This document shows, in pieces, positions 1-10,209 of a DNA stretch of 64,000 nt. This DNA comes from Torymus aiolomorphi (taxonomy: Eukaryota > Arthropoda > Insecta > Hymenoptera > Torymidae), in assembly GCA_036365515.1 (NCBI GenBank), contig CM070877.1:85286522-85350521 (forward strand). Direction: 5' to 3'. The notes beneath the pieces were generated by a model that was not told the origin of the DNA, made no database searches, and was given only the letters and a program-made list of their open reading frames with translations. The first letter of the stretch is position 1. The number at the start of each line of letters is the position of its first letter. The position numbers were made by a program, and so were the translations under genes.

Positions 1-81
1 CGTAACTCCGCTAGACCGGGAACAGCGCGAGTTTGCGCTACCTTGAGTCGGTTTTCTCGGAAAAAAGGTGTTAAACGGTGT
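1..81. repeat. Host ~303-bp tandem repeat, unit 1, left piece
   Basis: This stretch matches 8208-8290 with few differences. Added to 3317-3348 and 8015-8207 it rebuilds one complete ~303-bp unit, so unit 1 was split by the LINE at 82-3316 and the copia element at 3349-8014. No coding capacity is seen. Confidence 0.75.
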
Positions 82-344
82 TATTTATTTATTTATTTAT
101 TTAAACTAGAGTAGTACATGTTGTATTACATTTTATTGCTTACTTCAGGACATAGTTACATATCTGAAGCAGCAAACATCCTATAGAGGTAGACATAGCT
201 ACCTGTACATAGGTCCGGTGTACTTAAAACTAAAAAAAAAAACTTAAGTAACTTACAAACTAGGCATGGAATCAAAGATTCCACTATAAATAATATATTT
301 GGTCCACAGTTAATTAATCTCAACCATACTGGAAAGTTAAATTT

Positions 345-3144
345 TTATTTATTTATTTTTTTTATTGTTTTTTTTATTATTTTTCTTAAATTCTTTTTCT
401 TAAATATATTAGTACTAATCCATATTTTTAGCGTTTTCTTATTATAATTTTTTGCGCTATCTAGAACTTTAAGATTTGGATTAGATTTCGGAAGACAATT
501 AAATACTTGTATCGCTCTGACATAGTTATCTTTATCACTCACAGTTTTCAAACACTTGTGGTATTACAAGTTTATTTCTAGTTTTTCTAGTCGATGTTAA
601 GTATAAATTCTTAAGTTCATTATAATGATACGTTACACATTCGTAAGAAAACATTTGTTTTAGATTCAAGGGGTTGTATCGATTGAAAATATTTTTGTTT
701 ACAATTTTTAAAATCCTATTTTGAATGTTTTGTAGTAATTTTAAGTTGTTTTTATATGCACCACCCCATGCAATATTCCATAGCTAATGACACTATGAAA
801 AAATGCATAATATATTATCTTAAGTATGTCCGATTGCATATATGTTGATAATTTGTACAGTATATATATTATATATTTATTTTTTTTATTATATATTCAA
901 TATGTTTATCCCACTTTAGCCTATAATCAATAATTATACTTAGATATTTACAGTATTCTACCCTACTCAATTTAGTACCCTGTATGCGTATGTTCATATC
1001 TTCAGGAACACTATCACAATAGTTACCAAAAGTTATGTACACAGTTTTCTTTATATTTAGTAATAGTCTGTTAAGTGCTAGCCAAATATTTATATCTTCT
1101 AAGTACTTGTTAATTTTCTTTTCCACTTTCTCCCAGTTATCATCTATTGAAATAATAGCTGTATCATCCGCATATGAAATGGTACCATCTGTTCTGTTTG
1201 TTAGTAAATCGTTTACGAAAATTATGAATAAGAGTGGTCCTAGTATGGTACCTTGCGGTATACCTGTAGTTATCGTTTCATAGTAGCTTTCAGTTGTTCC
1301 TATTCTTATTTTTCGTTTTCTGTTACTAAGATTGTTAGATATAAGTGCATGCGCTTTACCTCTTATTCCATAATTATATAATTTGTCTAATAAAATAGCA
1401 TGGTTGACTGTATCAAAAGCTTTTGCTAGATCTAAAAATACAATAGCTATTGGTTTACTTTTGTCTAATTTCTTATAGATTATGTTCATTAAGTAACTAA
1501 GAGCATCTTTGGTACCTTTCTTTTTTATAAATCCAAATTGATTCTGGGCTAACAAATTATTACTGTCCAAAAATGATTGTAAACGAACGAATACAATTTT
1601 TTCAAATATCTTTACTACGTTAGAAATTAGAGATATCGGTCTATAGTTTAATGTTTCCATTTTACTACCAGATTTAAAAATAGGAACTACCTCAGCTGTT
1701 TTAAGCGCTTGAGGCCATGTTGATTTTTCAATACAAAGATTAAAGATATGTGTTAGTGCATTAACAATTTGATATGATAGTATTTTTAGTATTTTGGTAG
1801 TAATGTTATCTACCCCACCATTTTTTATTTTCATGTTATCAATAATTTGAAGAATTTCCGCGTTATTAGTCGGTTTAATATAAATTATATTTATGTTCAT
1901 TGCTGGTAATTGTAATTGCTTGCCATTGAGTTTTACAATGTTGTTACTTAGACCTTTTCCAATTTTACAAAAGTACGAATTCATATGATTGGCAATTTGC
2001 GTCTGATCCTCTATTGTGCAATTGTTATTTAAAATTATCTTATTTATTGTGTTATTCTTTTTCAATTTAGTTCCCATTTTTTTGTTTATGTATTTCCAAA
2101 GTTGCTTGGCATTATTAATATTGTTCTTAATTAAATTTCTTTCATGTTTTATTTTTGCTTCATTAATAATTTTGTCTAGCATCTTTGTGTAATTCTTATA
2201 TTCTAATTTTATTAGATTATTATTTGGTTTATTGCGCATTTTAATATATAGTCGTTCTTTCTTTTCACACGAGAACATGATTGCCTTAGATATCCAATCC
2301 TCCCTTGGATATCTCTTGTTATTTTTTGTTTTAAGCGCTTCTTTAGACTTTTCTGAGCAGTCTTGTATTCAAGAATGTGGTAGCTTCATCGAGGTCATGC
2401 ATTGCCTCTATAACATTCCAATTTTTTGTAATAACTATACTTGAAAGTTTATAGTAATTATAATGATACTGGATATTTTCATGTTTTAATTTTGATGACT
2501 TATTCAGTTTCAAGAGAAATGGGTAATGATTAGTAAACGGAATCGAGAGTTTAAAAGTTTTAGTGTCTATAGATGAAGCTTTTATACACATGTTATCAAT
2601 GCATGTACCGCTTCCGCCACTATCATTTGGTCTAGTTGTATGTATAAAACCCGGGAAGAAACCCCTTTCCATCATATTGTCTAATAATTCTAAGCTATAT
2701 TCATCTTCTTTCATAATATCAATATTAAAATCACCAATAATCAGGTGATATTTTTGTATTTCTTTTGCTATTGATAAATGATTTTACATTCGAAATAAAT
2801 TCAAGGCGCGGTAAATCATGACATCGATATAATGCGGAAATTTCAAGATTACTGTTGTTTTTTAGACTTATTCCTGAGTTTAGTACTTTGAGTCTACCAA
2901 TTTCGATTATTTTAGTAATTTCTGATACACAATCTTTTATATATACAACGACAACATCATTTTGATTTAATTTACCGTTATTGTAATACAATTTATATCC
3001 CTGTATTGCAAAAAATTGAGGATTTGGTAAATTCCATGTTTCTGTACATACAATTATATATGGTTTGATCTTCAAGCTCTTAATAAGAATACTCAATTTC
3101 GTATAATTGTGATTTAGACTTCTAATATTGACATATAGTATCAA
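345..3144 (-). pseudogene. LINE ORF2: endonuclease plus reverse transcriptase, frameshifted
   Basis: Endonuclease part: 2731-3144, then after a frameshift near 2750 the segment 2343-2714 with a GDFN motif. A second frameshift near 2355 leads into the RT frame 869-2278, which has the fingers/palm motif FLDLAKAFDTVNHA, GIPQGTILGPLLF and the catalytic YADD box (ISYADDTAI). The C-terminal region continues in other frames over ~540-755 and 345-551, with a typical carboxy-terminal FNCLP segment. At least three frameshifts show the copy is dead. ORF2 in this group copies element RNA into nicked target DNA. The first codon at 3142-3144 is TTG, so the true start is probably farther upstream or lost. 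Confidence 0.85.
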
Positions 3145-3310
3145 ACTATATTTTTATTTACATTCTTATTAAGAGTTTTAAGGCCAGGAAATGACGTTTC
3201 TTCTTGTATTCCTTCTTTTTGCAATTCTTGAATGAGATCAACGTGTTGCTCGATTATGTAGTTTGCTGCTTCCTTGGTGTCGTATGTGTTGGAGATGCGA
3301 TGCTGGCTCT
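3145..3310 (-). pseudogene. LINE ORF1 C-terminal remnant
   Basis: The minus strand is open for about 54 codons, ending in TGA next to the ORF2 frame. The peptide is hydrophilic, with an EAANYIIEQH segment, and no zinc knuckle is present. Being just upstream of ORF2 in the same element is the main reason to call it the ORF1 end; the rest of ORF1 is missing because the insertion is 5' truncated. Confidence 0.45.
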
Positions 3311-3316
3311 AAACTA

Positions 3317-3348
3317 TTGAATGGTAATTAATTTCCTGCAGTGGTAAT
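3317..3348. repeat. Host ~303-bp repeat, unit 1, middle piece
   Basis: Short piece of the host repeat between the LINE and the copia element; it matches 8292-8323. Its last five bases, GTAAT (3344-3348), are the left target duplication of the copia insertion. Confidence 0.7.
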
Positions 3349-3597
3349 TATTAAGATATGAAGTACATTTATGTCGGCGTGTGACAGAGAGAATGTATGC
3401 GCAGCGCCATCACACGGATGATTGTACTGATGAGCGGCCGGGCGGAAGCTCTCTCGACTGTCGGCCTCCGTACGATACGGTTGTAAAGCACGTAAGAGAT
3501 TTGTACTACAAAAGAAGGTGTGTTAATAAAGATTTGAAGTTGTTACTGTTAACAAGAGTCGTTTATTGAACAAACCCTTTGATATTAAATATTCACA
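3349..3597 (+). repeat. copia 5' LTR
   Basis: Starts TATTAAGATATGA and ends ATTCACA. It matches 7764-8014 with about a dozen differences. An AATAAA-type signal lies inside (about 3526-3531). Unlike most LTRs the 5' end is not TG. Confidence 0.92.
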
Positions 3598-3615
3598 TGG
3601 TAGCAGAACGTGGTT
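3598..3615 (+). promoter_or_regulatory. copia primer binding site (initiator tRNA-Met type)
   Basis: Directly after the 5' LTR, TGGTAGCAGA followed by a GTGGTT-like stretch resembles the complement of the 3' end of metazoan initiator tRNA-Met, with a few mismatches. Position and sequence fit minus-strand priming. Confidence 0.7.
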
Positions 3616-3851
3616 AATTTTCAGTGTCGGTACTGTCTCTCTCTTGAGAGCAGTAACGCACTTTAATTCCACGAAAGGGATAGTGTTTTTAAGTTGAGCG
3701 CGTGGTAAGCGCGAGAACAAAGGAAGACGCATGAGCGTAAAGAAGAGCCTCAAGGAGTAAAAAGTGAGAAGACGAACGAAACTGAAAGTGAAGAAGAGTT
3801 TTTTGATACTGAAAATAAAGAGGTAAAAAGGAAGTTCCTGTTGAAAGCAAG

Positions 3852-4778
3852 ATGGCTTCGGAAAACAAAGGATTCACGTTACAAGTATTTGATGGGACAC
3901 ATTATGATAAATGGAAGTACAAGTTGAAATTATTCCTAGAATTTAAAGAGTGCAATGACGTTATAGAAAATGATGTAAGACCGGAAGCTATAACAGAAGT
4001 CGAGTGGAAAAAAAAGAAATAAAAGCCAAAAATTATATAGTGAACAGTGTGATGAATACACAACTAGAATTAATTATCTCAGAAGAAACTGCAAAGAAAA
4101 TGGTTGCTAAGTTGGATGAAAATTACTTAGTTAAAAGTAGTGCTGTGAAATTATTATGTAAAAGAAAACTGCTCGATTTTAAAATGGAAGAAAGTGAGAA
4201 CCCGACAGACTTTTATAATAACTTTGAAAAATTAGTGAACGAATTAAAAAATGCTGGAGAAAATGTGACGAAAGAAGATAAATTAAATTACTTCTTATTA
4301 ACGTTACCAGAAAGTATGTCACACATGGTTGATATTGTGGACGCATTAGCTGAAAAGGACAAAACAGCGGAATTTGTAAAATCGAAATTGGAATTTGAAT
4401 TTAAGAAAAGACATGGTGAAAGTGCGCGTTTACGGTTGAAAACGCGTTTACGGTTGAAAAAAGGAAAGAAGAAAAGAAAAGGACATGTTATGTATGTGGT
4501 GGTGTAGGACACATACAGTACGATTGCCCAACGAAAAACAATTCTTGGAATCAAGGGACGCCGCAGCGAGGAACCGGTAGAGGAAGCCGCGTGCCACAGA
4601 GAGGAGGGGGCAACGGCAGAGGTTACTCGCAACAGCGAGGAGGCGCTAGCGGGCGCGGAGCCAACCAACAGCGCGCGAGTTTCAACCGGCGCGGCAGTGG
4701 TAGGTATGGACAACGCGGCCGAGGCGCGAGAGCCGGCGACGAAGGCAGCCAAGCTGAGCGAGGCGCGGAGAAGAGCTA
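3852..4778 (+). pseudogene. gag: copia gag, frameshifted
   Basis: The ATG at 3852 opens a frame starting MASENKGFTLQVFDG, with the copia gag WKYKLKLFL pattern. It hits TAA at 4020 after an A-rich run; the protein then continues in another frame (4004-4507) through a UBN2-like segment (FYNNFEKLVNELK). A second shift leads to a zinc knuckle CYVCGGVGHIQYDC (CX2CX4HX4C) near 4488-4530 and an RG-rich tail ending at 4778. Gag forms the particle and binds RNA. Two frameshifts make this copy non-functional; both lie near A-rich runs. Confidence 0.85.
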
Positions 4779-4803
4779 AGCATTTAGCGCGTCAGTAGAG
4801 GTT

Positions 4804-7723
4804 ATGTCTGCGCAAACTGATAACGGTAATAAAATAGAATGGATTTTAGACAGTGGTTGCACGGACAATATCATAAATAATGACAATTATTTTAATGATT
4901 CGTTTGTATTGAAAGAACTGATTAATGTAAAAGTAAGTGACGGTAGAATTTTGAAAGCGACCAAAGTAGGTCATGTAAAAAGTAACTTTAAAACGTTTAA
5001 TGAAATAACTGAAATTGTAATAAAAAATGTTTTTTATGTCAAAGATATGAAAGAGTTAAAGAATCTAATTTGACGATAAAATGACGTTAGAAGAGAAGTG
5101 GCATAGAACGTTAGGACACGTTAACTTTAATTATTTAAATACTATGTGTAAAAATCATATATTGAAAGGTTTGCCTAATCAGATAGAGTCAGATTATTTC
5201 AAATGCGCTACATGTATTGAGAATAAAATGCACAACATTCCTTTTGTAAATAATAGAAAAAGAGCAAATGATATATATATATATATATATATATATTGGA
5301 AATAGTGCATACAGATTTAAATGGGCCACATACAGAAGGTTATAAAGGGGAAAAATATTTTCTAACTCTTATTGATGATTAAAGTAAATTAGCCAAAATC
5401 TATCCGTTAAAGTCAAAAAGTGAAATATATGATAAAATTAAGGAGTATATAAATCTAGTAGAGAATAAAACTGGAAAGAAAATAAAGAAACTAAAGTGCG
5501 ACAATGGCACTGAATATTTGAATAGAGATATGTATAGATTATTTAGAAAAAAGGGAATTGAGGTAGAACCATGTCCACCGTATGTGCATGAACTTAACGG
5601 TACAGCAGAGACGTACAATAGGACAATTATGGATAGTGTTAGGTGCTTGTTAGCTGAATCTAAGGTAGAGAAAAGGTACTGGCCAGAAGTAGTCTGCGCC
5701 GCAGCATATTTGAAAAATGGAACAATTGCAAACACCTTAGTAAGAAATATATCTCCTTATGAAATATTTTTTAATGAAAAGCCAGATACTAAATATTTAA
5801 AATTATATGGAAGTAAAGTATTTGTGAGAGTACCTGAAAGCAAAAGAAATTCGAAGTGCGATAGAAAAGCTGATTTAGGAATTTTGATAGGTATTAATGT
5901 AGTAGGTTACAGAGTTCTAATAGGAAATAGAATTATTGTAGCTAGGTACGATGATGTTGTTGAGGAAGATGTAAAATGCATTGGTTTAAGTGATAATGAT
6001 TTAGAAGATGAGAATTTGAATGAGAATTTTGAACAAGGAATTAATGGAAATTTAGAAAATTTAAATGAAAATATAAATAATAATGAAGATGTTGAAAATG
6101 AAGTAGAAGAAGTACCTGAAATAAGAAGATCACAAAGAACGATTACAAGACCCAGTAGATTTGATGATAATTATGTATATAGTGGATGTATTTATGTAAA
6201 TTATTGTAGTGCAGATAGTCCTGTAAGCTTTAAAGAGGCTATTGAAAGTGATGAGTCTAATTTTTGGGTAGATGCTATGAATAAAGAGATGAATAGTTTA
6301 GAGAAAAATAAAACTTGGGAATTAGTCGAAAAATCAAAGAATGAAAAAGTGATAGACTTAAAATGGATTTACACTAAGAAAAGCGAAAATATGTTTAAAG
6401 CGAGAATTGCAGTACGAGGATACCAACAAACAGACGTGTTGGACGATATTTATTCTCCAGTAGCGAAAACACAAACTTTGAAAGTATTACTGTCATATAG
6501 TTGTCAAAATCGATTGCTCGTAGAACAGATGGACGTAGAAACAGCGTCCTTAAATGGTAAAGTTAAGTCGAGAGTATTTGTTAAACAGCCTGAAGGGTAT
6601 GAAGACGGGACTGAAAGAGTGTGTATGTTGAATAAAGCATTGTACGGTTTGAGAGAGTCCGAGAGCGTGGTACGAGTGTCTGGATGATTATTTAAAATCA
6701 TTAGGATTCGTGAGAAGCAAACATGATTATTGTTTGTATACTTTAAACCAAAGAGATGAGATTATATATTTGATTATATTTTTAGACGACCTTTTGATTT
6801 GCTGTAAAAATAGACAAAATTTAGATTCTATTAAAAGTATGTTAAAGGAAAGATTTCAGATGAAAAATTTAGGAAAAGTGAGTATGTATTTAGCTATTAA
6901 TATAGAGTATGATGAAAAGAAAAATGAAATGTCATTGGATCAGGAAAAATATATAGAGTCATTAGCTAGAAAGTATCAAATTGAACAGGCAAAATTATAT
7001 GAAACGCCAATGGAACAGAATTTAAAGTTAGAACCTGCGAAAGAAACAAATGAGAAAATGAAGTATAGAAATTTAATAGGAGCGCTTTTATACATTAGCT
7101 CAGGAACAAGATTAGATATACGTTATAGCGTAAATTACTTTAGTAGATTTCAGAATTGCTACAATGAATCACATTACAAATACGCTTTAAGGGTTTTAAA
7201 ATACCTATATTTAACTAAAGATATAAAATTAAGATATATGAAAACCGATACAGCAGATGTTCTTGAATGCTATGTTGATGCAGACTGGGCAGGTGATAGC
7301 GTAGATAGGAAATCGACAAGTGGGTATGTTGTAAAATTGTATGGAAACGTGATTCATTGGAAATCGAGGAAACAAGGAAGCGTGATGAAGTCTTCGACAG
7401 CGGCAGAATATGTAGCACTGTCAGAAGCAGTAAGCGAAATTTTACTAATTAAAGATTTGCTAAGTAACTTTAATGTAGAAATTAAGAAACCAATTAATGT
7501 TTTTGAGGATAATTCAGGCGCTGTGATTATTGCTAAGTACGGAAATTTTACTAAACGATCTAAGTACATCGAAGTACATTATCATTTTGTAAACGAGAAT
7601 TATGAAAAGGGCTTAATTGAAATTGTAAAAGTTAGTTCAGAGAAAAATGTTGCAGATATTTTGACAAAAACTCTTGGGCGAGTAAGATTTGAAAAATTGA
7701 GAAGTTTATTGAATTTAATTTAA
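4804..7723 (+). pseudogene. pol: copia pol: protease, integrase, reverse transcriptase, RNase H
   Basis: Protease 4804-5073 has WILDSGCTDNI (active-site DSG). The integrase zinc region (5081-5265) reads WHRTLGHVN ... CATCIENK. The integrase core carries HTDLNGP, KCDNGTEY and NGTAETYNRT, the three acidic positions. RT lies about 6220-7000 and has FLDD where copia usually has YVDD. RNase H about 7255-7600 reads CYVDADWAGD...KSTSGYV and ends at 7723. Lesions: a TA microsatellite at 5267-5296 that breaks the frame, an in-frame TAA near 5380 (DD-stop-SK), and a frameshift near 6655-6668 just after ALYGLRES. Product: the polyprotein that matures, integrates and reverse-transcribes the element. Confidence 0.92.
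5267..5296. repeat. TA microsatellite inside copia pol
   Basis: About 15 TA units lie between the integrase zinc region and the catalytic core. Expansion of a short AT stretch in coding DNA shifts the frame. Confidence 0.9.
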
Positions 7724-7750
7724 ATAAATATTGTATTGCTCACAACATAA

Positions 7751-7763
7751 ATGTAAGGAGGCG
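7751..7763 (+). promoter_or_regulatory. copia polypurine tract
   Basis: A purine-rich run (AAGGAGGCG) directly abuts the 3' LTR, in the expected place for plus-strand priming. Confidence 0.65.
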
Positions 7764-8014
7764 TATTAAGATATGAGGTACATTTATGTCGGCGTGTGAG
7801 AGAGAAAGAATGTATGCGCAGCGCCATCACACGGATGATTGTACTGATGAGCGGCCGAGCGGGAGCTCTCACGACTGTCGGCCTCCGCACGATGCGGTTG
7901 TAAAGCACGTAAGAGATTTGTACTACAAAAGAAGGTGTGTTAATAAAGATTTGAAGTTGTTACTGTTAACAAGAGTGATTTATTGAACAAACCATTTGAT
8001 ATCAAATATTCACA
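7764..8014 (+). repeat. copia 3' LTR
   Basis: Mate of 3349-3597, same ends, followed directly by the right target duplication GTAAT (8015-8019). Confidence 0.92.
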
Positions 8015-8570
8015 GTAATTAATTGTAATTATATGTTTCAAGTCTAATCCTACGACGGCGAGTCACTGTAATAAGCGCTTGATAATTTTTTGTTATTTTT
8101 TATTCGTTTTTGTTTAATATAGGGGTTAAAAATTAACTACATTCTATATTTCACTTTTCCATCGTGTAGTACTAGCCGAGCTTAAAATTCTAAGACTAGA
8201 ATCGATTCCGTAACTCCACTAGAGCGGGAACGGCGCGAGTTTGCGCTAGCTTAAGTCTGTTACCCGGAAAAAGGTGTTAATCGGTGTTTTTGAGTGGTAA
8301 TTAATTTCCTGCAGTGGTAATTAATTGTAATTATATGTTTGAAGTCTAATCCTACGACGGCGAGTCGCTGTAATAAGCGCTTGATAACTTTTGTTTTTTT
8401 TATTCGTTTTTTATTAATTTGGGTGTTAAAAATTCACCACATCGGATTTTACACTATACGATCTTGCAGTCTCGGCGAGCTAAAAATTATGGCGCCTGAA
8501 TGGATTCTGTATCTCAAAAACTACGGTCGTGATCGCAATGCTAAGCCAGCTTAAAAGTCACGATAGCATA
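8015..8570. repeat. Host ~303-bp tandem repeats: rest of unit 1 and unit 2
   Basis: 8017-8207 and 8320-8510 are parallel copies (the TAATTGTAATTATATGTTT anchor recurs with a spacing of 303). 8208-8319 matches 1-81 plus 3317-3348. The copies differ by substitutions and small indels. No protein is recognised. 8571-8690 is AT-rich unique sequence with nothing recognisable. Confidence 0.75.
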
Positions 8571-8696
8571 ACAGGTGTTAACTGTCGATCGGCAGTAGTT
8601 CTTAATTATTGCTATTGGTAATTAATTAGCTGAAAATGAGCTAAAAATTATAGGATGTGTGTTTTTTGATTATGCTGACTTTGCTATTGCAGCTTG

Positions 8697-8891
8697 ATAC
8701 CCAGCTGATTATCAGCTGGTAATCAGGTGAAAATCATGCCAAAACGTCAGCTGATTATCAACTGGTTTTCACCTGAAAATCAGGTTGATATTGGAATTTA
8801 TTATTAATTATTATTATTTATTAATATAAATTATTATTATCGTTCATTTACTTGAATCTATACGATTAACTAATGTGTTTAAATAATGTAC
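8697..8891. repeat. Left arm of a palindrome-rich inverted-repeat element
   Basis: Contains repeated CAGCTGATTATCAGCTG-like palindromes followed by an AT-rich tail. Its reverse complement matches 56895-57112, including the block around GTGAAAATCATGCC. The gypsy LTR starts directly after it, so the gypsy element appears to sit inside this repeat. I see no clear target duplication at its outer ends. Confidence 0.6.
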
Positions 8892-9514
8892 TGTAACCTG
8901 TCACTTAGATAGTAGGGGACAAGTCGGGTAATTTGCGGACCTGAGGTTAGATTCGCTTGTGGGAAGGATAATCCCACGAGCTTCGTCGTTGTGCGTGCGT
9001 GCGCCTTGCACGGATACGCCGCGGACTCGGCCACGTGGGTTGGAAGTTGGAGGAATATTATGTTATTTGGAGTGATATGCCCGCTCACGACACGCCTTGC
9101 GTTGTGTAACGGCGGGGCTCATCAACTCCCTATCGGCCTCGAATTCGGCAGTAAGGAATCAGAAAGGAAATGTCTCCACCGTTCCGCGCACGCCTTACGT
9201 TGTGCACCGGCGGGTTAAGATGTGTAGCTCGGGGGACTGCCAGAATGAGAGTGCCTCTCCAAGCTCGCACTGTACAGTCGGTCGCTCGCTCGCGAAGAAG
9301 AAGAGAGTCGAGGAGAGGGGAGCGCTAGCTGAATAGGCTATGTGTGTGGAACGCGCAGAGAAACCGCGCGCTGCCTCCCTCCTCGCGCCTTCATGCTGAG
9401 TAGTGGAAATACTGCCAGTCGCTCTGCCTCATCCTCTCTCTCTCGCTATAGTTGTACGCATGCTCGCGCGTGATATTCCTTCATGCGCTATATGTACAAC
9501 AGTCCACTGTTACA
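8892..9514 (-). repeat. gypsy 3' LTR (minus-strand element)
   Basis: 623 bp, begins TGTAAC and ends GTTACA. It matches 55724-56565 at roughly 97 percent over most of its length, apart from a MITE in the latter and a divergent end. A purine tract on the minus strand (GAGGGGAGCGA, 9515-9530) borders it, so this is the downstream LTR. Confidence 0.88.
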
Positions 9515-10022
9515 TCGCTCCCCTCGAACAAAATTGAATGAAATCAGAAATTTGGTTCGATTTGGTAAAGTCCAGCTTAGCTTAAACTTATATACAAGGT
9601 ACGATAATACTAGTCTGTTTTACTAGACACTCCAATGTAACATTAAACAATTAATTGTTAGATTTTTGGACATTTTCGCCATCAAGACATTAAGTAATAT
9701 TTAAGGTTTTTTGTTCGATCTCTTCGATGGAGACATCGAACTTACTGTTGACGTAACCCTGAACTTCAAAATCCGTCTTTGAATGTGATGATTTTTGGTC
9801 ATTTTCGCCATCAAGACATTCAATAATATTCAAGGATGAATATTGTTTTGATTCAATAGCATTCATCATATTATACGATATCAAATCTGATATATCATTT
9901 ATCGTAATCTTTATAATTATCGCCTCAGTATTAATAAAGTCTTTTAGTTTTTCTTGGGAATCAATCCCAATTATACAATTTTTTATTGATTTAGGTACCC
10001 CCATATAAATGAGATTAAGCGT
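9515..10022 (-). pseudogene. gypsy protease C-terminal half and 3' end; RT, RNase H and integrase deleted
   Basis: The minus strand from 10022 to 9690 is open and carries a retroviral-type aspartic protease feature (GVPKSIKNCIIGID), then runs to a stop at 9690, followed by a short 3' region and a purine tract. It directly continues the protease begun at 53110-53540: removing the insertion at 10031-53101 and one 8-bp target copy restores one reading frame. No RT, RNase H or integrase is present, so the gypsy copy was already internally deleted. A ~33-bp block (TTTTCGCCATCAAGACATT) occurs at both ~9672 and ~9800, a possible scar of the deletion. Confidence 0.75.
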
Positions 10023-10030
10023 TAGATTAT
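10023..10030. repeat. Left 8-bp target duplication of the 43-kb element
   Basis: TAGATTAT; identical to 53102-53109. Confidence 0.85.
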
Positions 10031-10209
10031 ATGGGTTTGAAGTTTGCAACGTTGCGATCCAACGAAACTTCGATTTTCGAAAAACCACTTTTTTCCACAT
10101 GGATGACATAATGTACTACAAATAATGGAAGAATACATCAAAATTGATTAAAATAAATCAATTCCAAACTACCCCCCACCCCCTAACATGGAATTCGTAA
10201 GATGACCTA
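10031..10209 (+). repeat. Left unique terminal inverted repeat
   Basis: Reverse complement of 52920-53101; a handful of substitutions. It ends at GAGAAAAAAATTCTCTC, where the satellite begins. Confidence 0.9.

Larger units (their letters stand above)
82..3316 (-). mobile_element. Non-LTR retrotransposon (LINE, Jockey/CR1-like), 5' truncated
   Basis: A minus-strand LINE with the tail of ORF1, an apurinic-type endonuclease, reverse transcriptase and a 3' end of ATTT repeats (82-101 on the plus strand) instead of poly(A). The boundaries come from comparing the interrupted host repeat with its intact neighbour at 8208-8340; both edges are good to a few bases. No clear target-site duplication is seen. 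Its length (3.2 kb) and the loss of most of ORF1 fit 5' truncation. Clade is uncertain: the RT motifs fit Jockey or CR1-like groups. Confidence 0.85.
3349..8014 (+). mobile_element. Ty1/copia LTR retrotransposon, complete but decayed
   Basis: Length 4,666 bp. It has two LTRs (249 and 251 bp, about 95 percent identical by eye), an initiator-Met-type primer site, gag, and pol in the copia order protease-integrase-RT-RNase H, and a purine tract before the 3' LTR. The 5-bp target duplication GTAAT occurs at 3344-3348 and 8015-8019. It carries frameshifts in gag and RT, a stop in integrase, and a TA microsatellite in pol, so it is no longer autonomous. LTR divergence points to a moderately old insertion. 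Confidence 0.95.

Noticed and set aside
9991..10109. Minus-strand ORF start at 10109 as a separate gene
   Set aside because: Its first ~26 codons lie in the terminal repeat of the 43-kb element; only the part from 10022 on belongs to the gypsy protease.
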